Part shown: positions 1 to 8,578 of the stretch, one piece after another
Position numbering within the stretch: the stretch's first letter is position 1
Layout: each line of letters starts with the position of its first letter
Assembly: GCF_900117425.1 (NCBI RefSeq)
Contig: NZ_FPEH01000026.1
Coordinates: forward strand, 1 to 63,788
Direction of reading: 5' to 3'
DNA from: Novosphingobium sp. NDB2Meth1
GTDB lineage: Bacteria; Pseudomonadota; Alphaproteobacteria; Sphingomonadales; Sphingomonadaceae
DNA: 63,788 nt
The notes under the pieces: model-generated
The model's input: the letters and a program-made list of their open reading frames with translations, nothing else
What the model was told of the DNA's origin: nothing
Database searches by the model: none
Made by a program: the position numbers and the translations under genes

Positions 1-23
1 AGGGCCATTCTGTCGTCGGTCAT
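1..23 (-). CDS. IS256-family transposase, first eight codons only
   Basis: Reading leftward from the ATG at 23 gives MTDDRMAL, then the window ends. A GGAG ribosome binding site lies nine bases upstream. This peptide resembles the usual beginning of Mutator/IS256-type transposases of alphaproteobacteria (DRMALxExL). The rest of the gene is outside the window, so the call is tentative. Confidence 0.4.
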
Positions 24-150
24 CGTCTTCTTCTCCAGGTTCGAGTTCGCATCCGAACCCTACCAGAAGATCGACGGTGGCCACCCTCTCAGAGAAACCT
101 TCCTACACCACCCCGTGGGACACGACCGCCATTACCACAATGGAGGGGAT
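1..150 (-). mobile_element. left-edge end of an IS256-family insertion sequence (partial)
   Basis: The window starts inside what looks like the 5' end of a leftward IS256-type element. The only coding part visible is the first eight codons at 1-23. Positions 24-150 hold its leader and probably its terminal inverted repeat, but the outer boundary cannot be placed without the other end. No other gene is visible up to 215. The family call rests on the N-terminal peptide only. Confidence 0.35.
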
Positions 151-215
151 GTCAGGTGCAGCACAAAAAATCAGGATGAACCGAATTTAAGACCTGCAAA
201 TAGCAACTCTGCGGG

Positions 216-644
216 TCAATGTCTTGCATAGATCCGCGTCCCGCCGCCACCGAAGGCGATAACGTTGTATCGCTGGGCCGGAACGCCCGGAACTTCCATT
301 CCCGCAGACCCCAGAGGCATCCCCGCAACAGCCAAGCCCTTAACTCCGGCAGGCCGCAGCTTGAGCACCCGCTGCATGTCGGAAACTGGCACATGGCCTT
401 CAAAGATCATCCCGTCGATAATGGCGGTGTGGCACGATACCAATGCGCTCGGGACGCCGGAATTGCGTTGGAAGGCCACCCTGTTGCGATCATCGATCAC
501 CCTCACATTGCGACCAAAGGCCTTCTTCACCTGCGCCGCCCACTTTTCGCAGCAACCGCAACCCGGATCACGGTGCATTACCACATCACTTGCGGCAAGC
601 GCGGGGCTCGCAAGCAAAGCCAAACCCAGAATAAATGATTTCAC
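216..644 (-). CDS. DUF411 family exported metal-binding protein
   Basis: This 142-residue protein has a Sec-type signal peptide (residues 1-17, ending in ALA) and the DUF411 core, with a Cys cluster DPGCGCC (Cys29, Cys31, Cys32) and a later Cys71-His72 pair, all plausible soft-metal ligands. DUF411 proteins are found in copper, silver and other heavy-metal loci, but their exact reaction is unknown. The GTG at 644 is chosen because a strong GGAGG lies six bases upstream; a longer ATG start at 671 lacks such a site. It is the last gene of the leftward copC-copD-ATPase-PepSY run, 61 nt after the PepSY gene, so a periplasmic copper-binding role is inferred. Confidence 0.85.
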   Translation of the reverse strand: MKSFILGLALLASPALAASDVVMHRDPGCGCCEKWAAQVKKAFGRNVRVIDDRNRVAFQRNSGVPSALVSCHTAIIDGMIFEGHVPVSDMQRVLKLRPAGVKGLAVAGMPLGSAGMEVPGVPAQRYNVIAFGGGGTRIYARH

Positions 645-705
645 TTCGTACCTCCATTCATTCGGAATCAATGAAACACAAGCGCAACTCTTGCCTTGAA
701 TTGGG

Positions 706-1431
706 TCAAATTGTCGTTCGGCGCCTTCTTATCTTGATAGGGAATCGCATGATGAGGAGCGCGAGGCCGGTGAGAGCAAAAATCACGCCCGAGGCGGCGA
801 ATGACACAAGCCAGGTGTTGTTGAAATTGTCGTGCTCCTTCCAGTCCATGATGTGCAAGCCCCACAAGAAGTCGTAGACCCGCCAGGTGCTGGTCCGGAC
901 CGCGAGGATCCTCCCGGTCTCACCGGAAACATAGACGTGCGTTGTACCGTCGATGGCAACTTGCCATGCTGGTAACGGTCCCCGAAATTCCGGTGAAAGG
1001 TCCTCGACCTGGGTGACTTTGAGCGCAGGGTTTCCGCCACCCTTCCAGCTTTCCCGAGCTATTTCAGCCGCCTGATCCATAGCGATCCTTGGCATTCGGA
1101 CGCCGGTGGACGGATCGAACAACAAGGTCCTTCCGTTTGTCTTCGCTTCGGCCATCAGGCGGCCGTGGTGCATGCGAAGAGTAAGCTCCTCGACTGGGCC
1201 GGGTATAGTGCTCAGCAACTCGCCAAGCGGGCGCACAGCCGAAATGCCAGCAATTGGCGACTGTTGGGCCTTGCGATCGACAAGGTGTTCTCCGCGCACG
1301 CGCTCTATGGGCAAAGCGCTCATCACAAGGCCGCTCGTCATCCAGATGAGGACCTGCAGTCCAATGATCAGCGACAGCCATTTGTGCATGCGGCTGGCTG
1401 TCAAATGCACTCTGGTACGAAGGGATCTCAT
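706..1431 (-). CDS. PepSY-type membrane protein
   Basis: About 241 residues, with one membrane helix near the N-terminus (after HKWLSLIIG), a periplasmic PepSY-like central region and a second helix near the C-terminus ending in a basic tail (RRRRTTI). This layout matches short PepSY-associated membrane proteins found next to copper ATPases and cupric reductases. It may serve as a redox or metal-transfer partner, which is inference. An in-frame ATG at 1494 would overlap the end of the ATPase gene by 32 bases and add a hydrophilic leader. The ATG at 1431 fits the membrane topology better, though its ribosome site is weak. Confidence 0.75.
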   Translation of the reverse strand: MRSLRTRVHLTASRMHKWLSLIIGLQVLIWMTSGLVMSALPIERVRGEHLVDRKAQQSPIAGISAVRPLGELLSTIPGPVEELTLRMHHGRLMAEAKTNGRTLLFDPSTGVRMPRIAMDQAAEIARESWKGGGNPALKVTQVEDLSPEFRGPLPAWQVAIDGTTHVYVSGETGRILAVRTSTWRVYDFLWGLHIMDWKEHDNFNNTWLVSFAASGVIFALTGLALLIMRFPIKIRRRRTTI

Positions 1432-1462
1432 GAAAATCTGACGTCCTGTTGTCGCGGCTTGC

Positions 1463-3814
1463 TCAAATGGTGGCCCGGTTAAGTCGAAGCGCATTCGTCA
1501 CGACGCTAACGGATGACAGCGCCATCGCTCCCGCCGCAATCATTGGTGAGAGAAGGATGCCGAACAGCGGATAGAGAAGACCTGCCGCCACCGGCACGCC
1601 GGCGGCATTGTAGATAAAGGCAAACACCAGATTCTGGCGGATGTTCGACATTGTCGCTTGGCTCAGGCGGCGGGCGCGAACGATGCCCATAAGATCGCCC
1701 TTGAGCAGCGTGACGCCGGCACTTTCGATGGCGACGTCAGTCCCTGAGCCCATGGCGATCCCAACGTCGGCCGCCGCAAGCGCCGGGGCATCATTCACGC
1801 CGTCACCTGCCATGGCAACCACGCGGCCCTCGCTCTTCAAGCGCGCGACAACAGCGCTCTTCTGATCGGGGAGAACGTCCGCCTCGACTTCGTCGATCCC
1901 GAGCCTGCGCGCGACCGCCTCTGCCGTGGTCCGGTTGTCACCCGTCAGCATGACCACGCGGATGCCTTCGCGGCGCAAGGCATCAAGTGCCTCGGGTGTC
2001 GTCGGCTTCACCGGATCGGCGATCGCGATGGCACCAGCGGCCTGTCCATCAATGCCGACAAAGATAGCCGTCGCGCCCTCGCGTCGCAGATCGTCCGCTG
2101 CTGCCGTAAGCGCAGCCGTGTCGATGTTCTGCTCCGTCAAAAAACGTGCGTTGCCGAGTACGATCCGCTTGCCCTCGACTGTGCCCAGAGCGCCGCGCCC
2201 GGTGGGGGAGTCGAACTCGGCAACCTGCGCCAGCACGAGGCTGCGCGCCTTTGCTGCGTCGACGATGGCGAGCGCAAGCGGATGCTCGGACGATTGCTCG
2301 ACCGCCGCAGCAAGACGCAGAACGTCCTCTTCTGTGTGACCGGCTGAGGGCACAATTGCAGTGACCGCAGGACGCCCCATCGTAAGCGTCCCGGTCTTGT
2401 CGACCACCAGCGTGTCGACCTTTTCCATGCGCTCCAGCGCTTCGGCATTCTTGATGAGCACGCCAAGGCCAGCGCCTCGTCCTACGCCGACCATGATCGA
2501 CATCGGCGTGGCGAGGCCAAGTGCGCAAGGGCAAGCGATGATCAGCACAGCGACCGCCGCAACCAGGCCATAGGCGAAGCGCGGCTCTGGTCCCCAGATG
2601 CCCCATCCCACGAAGGCAAGAACGGCGATAGCAATCACCACAGGCACGAACCAGCCCGAGACCTGATCGGCCATGCGCTGTATCGGCGCCCGAGAGCGCT
2701 GTGCCTCAGCGACCATCTGGACGATGCGGGCGAGCATGGTATCGCGGCCAACCTTCGTTGCGGCAATCACCAATGCGCCAGTCTGGTTGAGCGTCCCGCC
2801 GATAACGGCGTCACCCTTAGCCTTGGTAACGGGCATGGATTCGCCGGTCACCATGGATTCATCAAGCGACGAGCGGCCGTCCTCGACAATTCCGTCGACA
2901 GGCACCTTTTCGCCAGGACGGACACGCAAGCGATCACCGACCCCTATAGCTTCGAGGCTGACCTCCTCATCGCTGCCATCGGCAAGAAGGCGGCGCGCGG
3001 TCTTGGGTGCAAGGCCAAGCAATGCCTTGATTGCGCCAGAAGTGCGCTCGCGGGCCCTGAGTTCCAGGACCTGCCCCAGGAGAACCAGCACGGTGATCAC
3101 CGCAGCGGCTTCGAAATAGACGGCAACACTCCCATCGGCATTGCGGAACGCCGGTGGGAACAACTCAGGCGCAAGCGCCGCGAACATACTGTAGACCCAT
3201 GCGACCCCGGTGCCCATCGCGATCAGGGTAAACATGTTGAGGTTTCGGGTCTTGAGCGATGCCCAACCCCGCACGAAAAAGGGCCAACCCGCCCAAAGCA
3301 CGACCGGCGTAGCCAACACGAGTTGGATCCAGGTCGAGAGCCGCATCGGTACGATGTGATGAAGCGCGGGGAAAATGTGGCCGGCCATCTCCAGCACCAG
3401 CACGGGCAGCGCCAGTATAAGGCCGATCTTGAACCGCCGGGTCATGTCGATCAGTTCGCGGCTGGGCCCGCTGTCGAGACCGACTTCGGCAGGCTCAAGT
3501 GCCATGCCGCAGATCGGGCAAGCCCCCGGGTGATCCTGCCGCACCTCGGGGTGCATCGGACAGGTCCAGATCGTCCCAGCAGGCGCATCGACGGGCTCGG
3601 GTGGTGTCAGGTACTGCTCGGGATCAGCAACAAATTTGGTGCGGCACTTGGCGCTGCAAAAGTGCCACTCTTGATCACCATGATGTGCATGATGAAGGGT
3701 CGCGGACGGATCTACAGTCATTCCGCAAACAGGATCACGTACAAAAACCGGTTGGTGATTTGCAGCGAGTCCATTGTCGCCATGCTGATGGCCGCCAGAG
3801 TGATTAGGAGTCAT
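1463..3814 (-). CDS. copA: copper-translocating P1B-type ATPase with N-terminal YHS and heavy-metal-binding domains
   Basis: This 783-residue inner-membrane pump exports cytoplasmic copper using ATP. In order: a His-rich start, a YHS domain with DPVCGMTV (about 27-34) and Cys53/Cys57, a zinc-ribbon-like TCPMHP...CPICGM segment (84-104), membrane helices, the actuator TGES (323-326), the membrane metal site CPC (428-430), the phosphorylation site DKTGT at Asp472, the SEHP nucleotide-binding motif and GDGxNDAPAL. The last helices carry YN and MxxSS signatures typical of the P1B-1 copper group. There is no classical HMA domain. A GGAG lies nine bases before the ATG. It sits between copD and the PepSY gene. 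The copA symbol here means the ATPase, not the multicopper oxidase of the same name. Confidence 0.95.
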   Translation of the reverse strand: MTPNHSGGHQHGDNGLAANHQPVFVRDPVCGMTVDPSATLHHAHHGDQEWHFCSAKCRTKFVADPEQYLTPPEPVDAPAGTIWTCPMHPEVRQDHPGACPICGMALEPAEVGLDSGPSRELIDMTRRFKIGLILALPVLVLEMAGHIFPALHHIVPMRLSTWIQLVLATPVVLWAGWPFFVRGWASLKTRNLNMFTLIAMGTGVAWVYSMFAALAPELFPPAFRNADGSVAVYFEAAAVITVLVLLGQVLELRARERTSGAIKALLGLAPKTARRLLADGSDEEVSLEAIGVGDRLRVRPGEKVPVDGIVEDGRSSLDESMVTGESMPVTKAKGDAVIGGTLNQTGALVIAATKVGRDTMLARIVQMVAEAQRSRAPIQRMADQVSGWFVPVVIAIAVLAFVGWGIWGPEPRFAYGLVAAVAVLIIACPCALGLATPMSIMVGVGRGAGLGVLIKNAEALERMEKVDTLVVDKTGTLTMGRPAVTAIVPSAGHTEEDVLRLAAAVEQSSEHPLALAIVDAAKARSLVLAQVAEFDSPTGRGALGTVEGKRIVLGNARFLTEQNIDTAALTAAADDLRREGATAIFVGIDGQAAGAIAIADPVKPTTPEALDALRREGIRVVMLTGDNRTTAEAVARRLGIDEVEADVLPDQKSAVVARLKSEGRVVAMAGDGVNDAPALAAADVGIAMGSGTDVAIESAGVTLLKGDLMGIVRARRLSQATMSNIRQNLVFAFIYNAAGVPVAAGLLYPLFGILLSPMIAAGAMALSSVSVVTNALRLNRATI

Positions 3815-3851
3815 GTGTCTGTTCTCCAGCTGCCGCGCTCATCAGAAGGCA

Positions 3852-4787
3852 TCACGACGCTACCGGCGTTGTGTTCGGTGCCAACGTCCCGAGCCATGCT
3901 ACCAGGACCAGTATCCCGATCCCCAAGCCAAATTCCAGAACAATGCTCCGTCGCAGCGGCTTTAGCGCTCGCTCAGGATCACCATTCTCGACGGCTGCGG
4001 AGAGGGCCGGCGTGAGCCGCAACCGGTTCACTCCGGCCAACCCGAGCATGCCGACAAACAAGACCATTTTCAGGGCCAGCAACTGGCCATAAGGTGCCGC
4101 CAAAGCGGCCCAGGGATCTCCGTCGCGCAAAATGAAAAAAGCATTTGCGAGACCCGTCAGCAGTAAAATCACAACCAATGAAGATCCAACAGTTGCAAAG
4201 TCGGCAAGCACCCTGCACGTCTGCCTTGCCTCGTCAACTTGACCACTTCCCGCGCGAAACAGCATCCACAAGAATCCTGCCAATGCGCCGATCCAGGTGG
4301 AGGCTGCGAGGAGGTGAAGTATGTCGGCTGCCAGATGTACCCATCCGACCGTCCCATCGGTCGCCGCACCGTGACCGGACCAGGTTAGGGTGGCCAAAGC
4401 CACCCCGCTTGCCAATGCCTGGACCGCCGAACTGGACAAACGCCACAGGGCGGCTGCAACAGCCATGATAATCACTGCCAATAGAGCGGCGAGGCGGACC
4501 TTGAGTGCCAGACCTAGAGCTGTTTCCCCAAGCAGGGATTGAACAGTGGCCTTGTCCACCTCGGCAAACGGTACACCGGCCATGCTGCTGACTTGCACGG
4601 CGAAGCCAAGAACCGACAGCGCCGCCGCCGAAGCTGCGACGATCAGCAATGCCACCGCATGTCGGACATTTGCATCGGACGGGCGATCACTGCCGAGTGA
4701 CAGGCGCTTGAATGCGGTCAGCCCGAACAATAGGCCAAGACTTACGAACAGCGCCCATCTCAGGGCTATGATCCCCCAGTCCTCCAC
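3852..4787 (-). CDS. copD: CopD family copper resistance membrane protein
   Basis: About 311 residues and mostly hydrophobic, with roughly eight membrane helices as in CopD. CopD works with periplasmic CopC in moving copper across the inner membrane. The open frame reaches back to 4916, but that would lie over copC, so the GTG at 4787, four bases after the copC stop, is the likely start and implies translational coupling. It lies 37 bases before the copper ATPase gene in the same direction. A second copCD pair lies at 41.6-42.9 kb. Confidence 0.88.
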   Translation of the reverse strand: MEDWGIIALRWALFVSLGLLFGLTAFKRLSLGSDRPSDANVRHAVALLIVAASAAALSVLGFAVQVSSMAGVPFAEVDKATVQSLLGETALGLALKVRLAALLAVIIMAVAAALWRLSSSAVQALASGVALATLTWSGHGAATDGTVGWVHLAADILHLLAASTWIGALAGFLWMLFRAGSGQVDEARQTCRVLADFATVGSSLVVILLLTGLANAFFILRDGDPWAALAAPYGQLLALKMVLFVGMLGLAGVNRLRLTPALSAAVENGDPERALKPLRRSIVLEFGLGIGILVLVAWLGTLAPNTTPVAS

Positions 4788-4791
4788 GCGA

Positions 4792-5175
4792 TCAGCGCAC
4801 AGTAAAAGCGAGAGTGCCGTTGATGCGGTGCGTATCGCTCGAGACGACGTGCCACTGCACGCTATAAGTTCCTGCCATGAGGGGCCGCCCGAATGTAGCG
4901 ACCAGGGTCTTGCCATCCTCGCTGACCGAAGTCTTGTAACCGGTCATTTTCATGCTGTGGTTGGGCATACCTGGCATACCGGTCATGGTGACTTCCATCC
5001 CCGAAACAGCGGCAACGAGGCGCTCATTGAACGTCAGGGTGATGCGGTTGGTCGGGGCGATGGCAGCCTTGTCGGCCGGCTGTGCCGTCACGAGCGCGGG
5101 GTGAGCAAACGCCGGCGTGGCGATCGCTGCTCCAGCGACGAGGATGCTTGCAATCAAACTGCGAAACTTTTGCAT
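4792..5175 (-). CDS. copC: CopC periplasmic copper-binding protein
   Basis: This 127-residue protein has a signal peptide cleaved after AFA, leaving His25 as the first mature residue, which is the usual Cu(II)-binding N-terminal His of CopC. The mature part is a CopC beta-barrel with a Met/His-rich loop (MTGMPGMPNHSMKM), where Cu(I) would bind, and the SSDTHRINGT motif supplying a second His. The ATG at 5175 has AAGGAG upstream; the longer frame to 5292 begins with a hydrophilic leader and is unlikely. It is the first gene of the leftward copper operon, divergent from the CnrYXH-like genes. Confidence 0.93.
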   Translation of the reverse strand: MQKFRSLIASILVAGAAIATPAFAHPALVTAQPADKAAIAPTNRITLTFNERLVAAVSGMEVTMTGMPGMPNHSMKMTGYKTSVSEDGKTLVATFGRPLMAGTYSVQWHVVSSDTHRINGTLAFTVR

Positions 5176-5277
5176 GAATTGCTCCTTCAGGGGCTCAGGG
5201 TACCCATGGAAAATACGCGCCGCGTCCGGATACCCCTCAAATTTTTCTCGGGCGGCGTGAGGGCATTTCACCTTTGC

Positions 5278-5284
5278 TACGTAT
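5278..5284 (+). promoter_or_regulatory. TACGTAT motif between copC and the cnrYXH-like operon
   Basis: TACGTAT lies 30 nt upstream of the anti-sigma-like gene, in the same orientation as that gene, inside the divergent 138-base gap. It is one of eight similarly placed copies in the window. Whether it is a FixJ-type operator or part of an ECF promoter is unknown. Confidence 0.35.
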
Positions 5285-5313
5285 TCAACCATGGATATGG
5301 GAGATTTTGAGCC

Positions 5314-5586
5314 ATGACAGACCTTGATCGACTTCTCGAACGACTGCGCGACGAGCCGCCCCCCGCTCGCCTCACGTTGATTGACGAAGCTGTCATGTCG
5401 GAGCTCGCCAGACGGCGGGCCATCGTTCCCATCAACCGAACAGGCCTCAGCCTGGCGGCAGCGATCGCTCTGTTCATCGGGGTTGGTGGTTCGATGTTGT
5501 CCGGTGCACGTGCCGACGCCGCTCCCATTTCCCCTCTCGGCGTTCCGGCCGCTCTGGCACCCTCAACCTTGCTGACGTCGCGCTGA
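5314..5586 (+). CDS. CnrY-like small membrane anti-sigma factor
   Basis: A 90-residue protein with a charged cytoplasmic N-terminal helix (residues 1-43), one membrane helix (about 46-63) and a short periplasmic tail containing ISPLGV. Size, topology and position, directly before a CnrX-like sensor and an ECF sigma gene, match CnrY of Cupriavidus, a 95-residue anti-sigma that holds CnrH at the membrane. Direct sequence similarity is low, apart from a similar SPxG turn in the tail. The anti-sigma role is therefore inferred from gene order and architecture. The gene ends one base before the sensor start. Confidence 0.6.
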   Translation: MTDLDRLLERLRDEPPPARLTLIDEAVMSELARRRAIVPINRTGLSLAAAIALFIGVGGSMLSGARADAAPISPLGVPAALAPSTLLTSR

Positions 5587-5587
5587 C

Positions 5588-6022
5588 ATGGCTTGGCGGA
5601 AGACCCTCGTTTTCGCGCTCGTTGTATTCGCATTCGCGGTCATAGGGACACTTGCAGGTCAGGCCTTGATCCGGACTGCCTCGCCGGAAAGCGAGTTGCA
5701 CGAGACGCTGCATCATCAGCTCGAACTCGATGCCAAACAGGAAGCTCAGATCGAAGTGATCGAGCAACGATATGCGGTGCGTCGCCAGACTCTGGAACTG
5801 GAGCTTCGCGCGGACAACGCACGTCTCGCCGAGGCGATTGAGTCCGAGCATGGCTATGGCCCAAAGGTGTCCGAAGCAATCGACCGGTCGCACGATGCGA
5901 TGGGCCAGATGCAGAAAGAAACACTCGAACATATTTTTGCGATGCGATCCGTCCTGACTCCGGAACAGGCGGCTAAATTTGACCGGGCGATCGTCAAGGC
6001 GCTCACAGGCAGGGAGCGGTGA
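5588..6022 (+). CDS. CnrX-like periplasmic metal sensor
   Basis: A 144-residue, membrane-anchored (helix 6-24), mostly helical sensor of the CnrX/NccX group of the ZraP/CpxP-like family. Lined up with CnrX of Cupriavidus metallidurans from memory, the metal ligands are all kept at a constant offset of four: His38 and His42 (HETLH), Glu59, His115 and Met119 (EHIFAM). In CnrX, metal binding in the periplasm makes CnrY release the sigma factor. The gene sits between the anti-sigma-like and sigma genes and overlaps the sigma start (GTGA). In this copper locus the sensed metal may be copper instead of cobalt or nickel, which is untested. Confidence 0.85.
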   Translation: MAWRKTLVFALVVFAFAVIGTLAGQALIRTASPESELHETLHHQLELDAKQEAQIEVIEQRYAVRRQTLELELRADNARLAEAIESEHGYGPKVSEAIDRSHDAMGQMQKETLEHIFAMRSVLTPEQAAKFDRAIVKALTGRER

Positions 6023-6585
6023 CTGGGCGACTCGCCGAGCTTGAAGATCAGGACTTGGCTTCGTTAGCCATCGGCGGGAACCAGACCGCTTGTAGCGAGC
6101 TTGTCCGCCGTCATCGTGATTGGGTGTACAGGCTTGTTCGCGCGCAGATCGGCGATGCGGATGAAAGCCTGGATGTCACACAGGGGGCATTCATCGCGGC
6201 GTTTAGCGCCCTTGACCGCTTTGATCGTGCGCGCCCTTTCAAGCAATGGCTGGCCCGCATAGCGCTGAACAAGTGCAAGGACTGGAGGCGGCGCGCGCTG
6301 GTGCGCAGGTTCATGCGGGCGGCAGCGCCTTTGACCGAAGCTGAAGAGGTGGCTGATCCGGCCCCGCGAGCTGACATCACGGCCTCGGACCGATCAGAGT
6401 TAAGTGAAACCCTGAAGGCAATTTCCGAATTGCCCGCTTCATTGCGCGAACCCCTAATCCTCCGGACCATTGATGCGCACACACAGGCGGAAACCGCACA
6501 GATCCTCGGATTGAGCGAGAAGGCCGTCGAAGCGAGGGTTTATCGGGCGCGGGCGCGGTTGATGGACAAACTCAAAAAAGTTTGA
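6019..6585 (+). CDS. ECF sigma factor, CnrH-like
   Basis: A 188-residue group 4 sigma-70 factor. Region 2 lies at about 24-90 (with DVTQGAFIAAF and the WLARIALNKCKDWRR segment), and region 4 at about 130-185, ending in a helix-turn-helix (TQAETAQILGLSEKAVEAR). Its GTG start overlaps the stop of the metal sensor and has AGGGAG upstream, so the two are translationally coupled. It should direct RNA polymerase to metal-induced promoters, likely its own operon and other copper genes. The downstream copA begins about 65 bases later and is probably co-transcribed. Confidence 0.9.
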   Translation: MTGRLAELEDQDLASLAIGGNQTACSELVRRHRDWVYRLVRAQIGDADESLDVTQGAFIAAFSALDRFDRARPFKQWLARIALNKCKDWRRRALVRRFMRAAAPLTEAEEVADPAPRADITASDRSELSETLKAISELPASLREPLILRTIDAHTQAETAQILGLSEKAVEARVYRARARLMDKLKKV

Positions 6586-6652
6586 GGGGTTGAGCATCGG
6601 GGTGCGTATTCATTTTGAAGTGGCTCCAAACCCCATAGGCAGAAACACCCCC

Positions 6653-8578
6653 ATGACGACAATCGTCGGACGTAGAGATATCCTTCGTGGATCAGCGCTG
6701 GTGGGAGGGGGTATCGCACTTGCCTCCTTCTTTCCGGCCTGGGCCAAACCTGTATCCTCCGGCATCGCAGCGCCGCTGCCCACCGTTAGCGGCGAAGACA
6801 TCAAACTGACAATCGCGCGCCAATCGGTGATGATTGACGGGAAGACATTCCGGGCGATCGGTGTGAACGGCACGGTGCCTGCTCCGCTCATCCGACTGCG
6901 CGAAGGTCAGCGGGTGCGGTTGCACGTTCACAATCAGCTAAACGAGGACAGTTCGATCCACTGGCACGGCCTGCTCGTTCCGCCACAATATGATGGTGTG
7001 CCGGGAGTGTCCTTTCCCGGGATCAGGCCGGGCGGAACCTATCTTTATGAGTTCGATGTAAAACAGAACGGCACGTACTGGTACCATAGCCACTCCGGGT
7101 TGCAGGAACAGGAAGGCCACTACGGACCGATCGTGATCGATCCGGCGGGGACGGATCCCGTCCAATATGACCGGGAGCATGTCATTGTGCTTGCGGACCA
7201 TAGCCCGCTCTCTCCCGCTGCGATCTTCCGCCGACTGAAGGCTAATCCGGGCCACTTCAACTTTCAGCGTCAGACCTTGTCAGGTTTGCTCGGGGGGCGA
7301 GATCAGCCCCTCAAGGAGCGCCTTGACTGGGGAAAGATGCGCATGGATCCGGCCGATATCTCGGACGTGACCGGCTCGACCTATACCTTCCTCGTCAACG
7401 GCTACGGACCGGAAGACAATTGGACAGCCCTCTTCAAACCAGGCGAGCGAGTGCGCCTGCGGGTGATCAATGCGTCAGCTATGACCACCTTCAATGTCAG
7501 AATCCCGGGTCTCTCCCTGCAGATCGTGCAGGCAGACGGGCAAAATGTCATGCCTGTCGATGTTGACGAGTTCCAAATCGGGGTTGCTGAGACCTACGAC
7601 GTTATCGTCCGCCCCACAGCGGACTTGGCCTATACCTTTGTCGGCGAATCCGTCGATCGTTCTGGCATGGCCCGTGCCACATTGGCCCCGCGCCCGGGCA
7701 TGCGCGCTGCGGTTCCGGCCCTTCGCAAGCGCCCTCTGGCGACGATGAAGGACATGGGAATGGACATGCCCGGCATGGGGGGGATGGACATGAAGGACCG
7801 CGAGGGCGACCCGACCGGCGAACAGAACGCGTCCGCAAGTCTGGCAACGGCTGCCGCGGTTGCCGGATCGGCCATGGCGATGGGGAGCGCAAGTGAGCCA
7901 TCTGCCGCCGCAGACATGTCGGGAATGGATCACTCCTCGATGGCCGGCATGGACCATGGCGGCATGGCGGGAATGGACGGAGCGTCCGGGATGGCGGACC
8001 ATTCAGGCCACCAGATGGGATCAATGAATATGCGCGACTTCGGCAATGCGCCGCAAGTCAAGCGTGACCCTGGAGTCCAGACAATCTCCCCCATGCCAGT
8101 CGATCGCATGGGGGACCGGGGACAGGGCCTGCAGGATGTCGGCCACAGGGTGCTCGTTTATACAGACCTTATAGCACTCGAGCGAAATCCCGACGTCAGG
8201 GCTCCGTCGCGCAGCCTCGATATCCATCTTACCGGGAACATGGAACGCTTTATGTGGTCGTTCGACGGGCGGAAGATGTCAGACGTTCATGAGCCGATCC
8301 CTTTCACCGAAGGCGAGAGGGTGCGCGTCAATCTGATCAATGATTCCATGATGGCGCACCCCATCCATATTCATGGACACTTCTTCGAATTGGTCACCGG
8401 CCATGGCGACCGTGCGCCAAGAAAGCACACAGTTATCGTGCAACCTGGCGGGATCGCCACTTGGGACTTCACGGCCGATGCTGTCGGCGACTGGGCATTC
8501 CACTGTCATCTCCTTTACCACATGCATGCTGGCATGATGCGCGTTGTCAGTGTCCGTCCCAAGGGAGACGCGGCATGA
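6653..8578 (+). CDS. copA: CopA multicopper oxidase, long Met-rich form
   Basis: A 641-residue periplasmic multicopper oxidase that oxidises Cu(I) and binds extra copper. A twin-arginine signal (GRRDIL, then a hydrophobic stretch to AWA) indicates Tat export of the folded enzyme. Copper-site motifs appear in order: HWHG near residue 103, HSH near 145, HPIHIHGH near 569 and HCHLLYHMHAGMM near 617, giving the type 1, 2 and 3 centres. Two Met/His-rich segments (MDMPGMGGMDM and several MDHxxM repeats) lie in the middle. A TTG 63 bases upstream is also in frame, but the ATG at 6653 places the Tat motif normally. The copB start overlaps its stop. Confidence 0.95.
   Translation: MTTIVGRRDILRGSALVGGGIALASFFPAWAKPVSSGIAAPLPTVSGEDIKLTIARQSVMIDGKTFRAIGVNGTVPAPLIRLREGQRVRLHVHNQLNEDSSIHWHGLLVPPQYDGVPGVSFPGIRPGGTYLYEFDVKQNGTYWYHSHSGLQEQEGHYGPIVIDPAGTDPVQYDREHVIVLADHSPLSPAAIFRRLKANPGHFNFQRQTLSGLLGGRDQPLKERLDWGKMRMDPADISDVTGSTYTFLVNGYGPEDNWTALFKPGERVRLRVINASAMTTFNVRIPGLSLQIVQADGQNVMPVDVDEFQIGVAETYDVIVRPTADLAYTFVGESVDRSGMARATLAPRPGMRAAVPALRKRPLATMKDMGMDMPGMGGMDMKDREGDPTGEQNASASLATAAAVAGSAMAMGSASEPSAAADMSGMDHSSMAGMDHGGMAGMDGASGMADHSGHQMGSMNMRDFGNAPQVKRDPGVQTISPMPVDRMGDRGQGLQDVGHRVLVYTDLIALERNPDVRAPSRSLDIHLTGNMERFMWSFDGRKMSDVHEPIPFTEGERVRVNLINDSMMAHPIHIHGHFFELVTGHGDRAPRKHTVIVQPGGIATWDFTADAVGDWAFHCHLLYHMHAGMMRVVSVRPKGDAA

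Noticed and set aside
5588..6022. Sensor gene as a CpxP/Spy-like chaperone
   Set aside because: The full CnrX ligand set and the Y-X-H gene order argue for a metal sensor; the LTxxQ motif of Spy/CpxP is only partly present.
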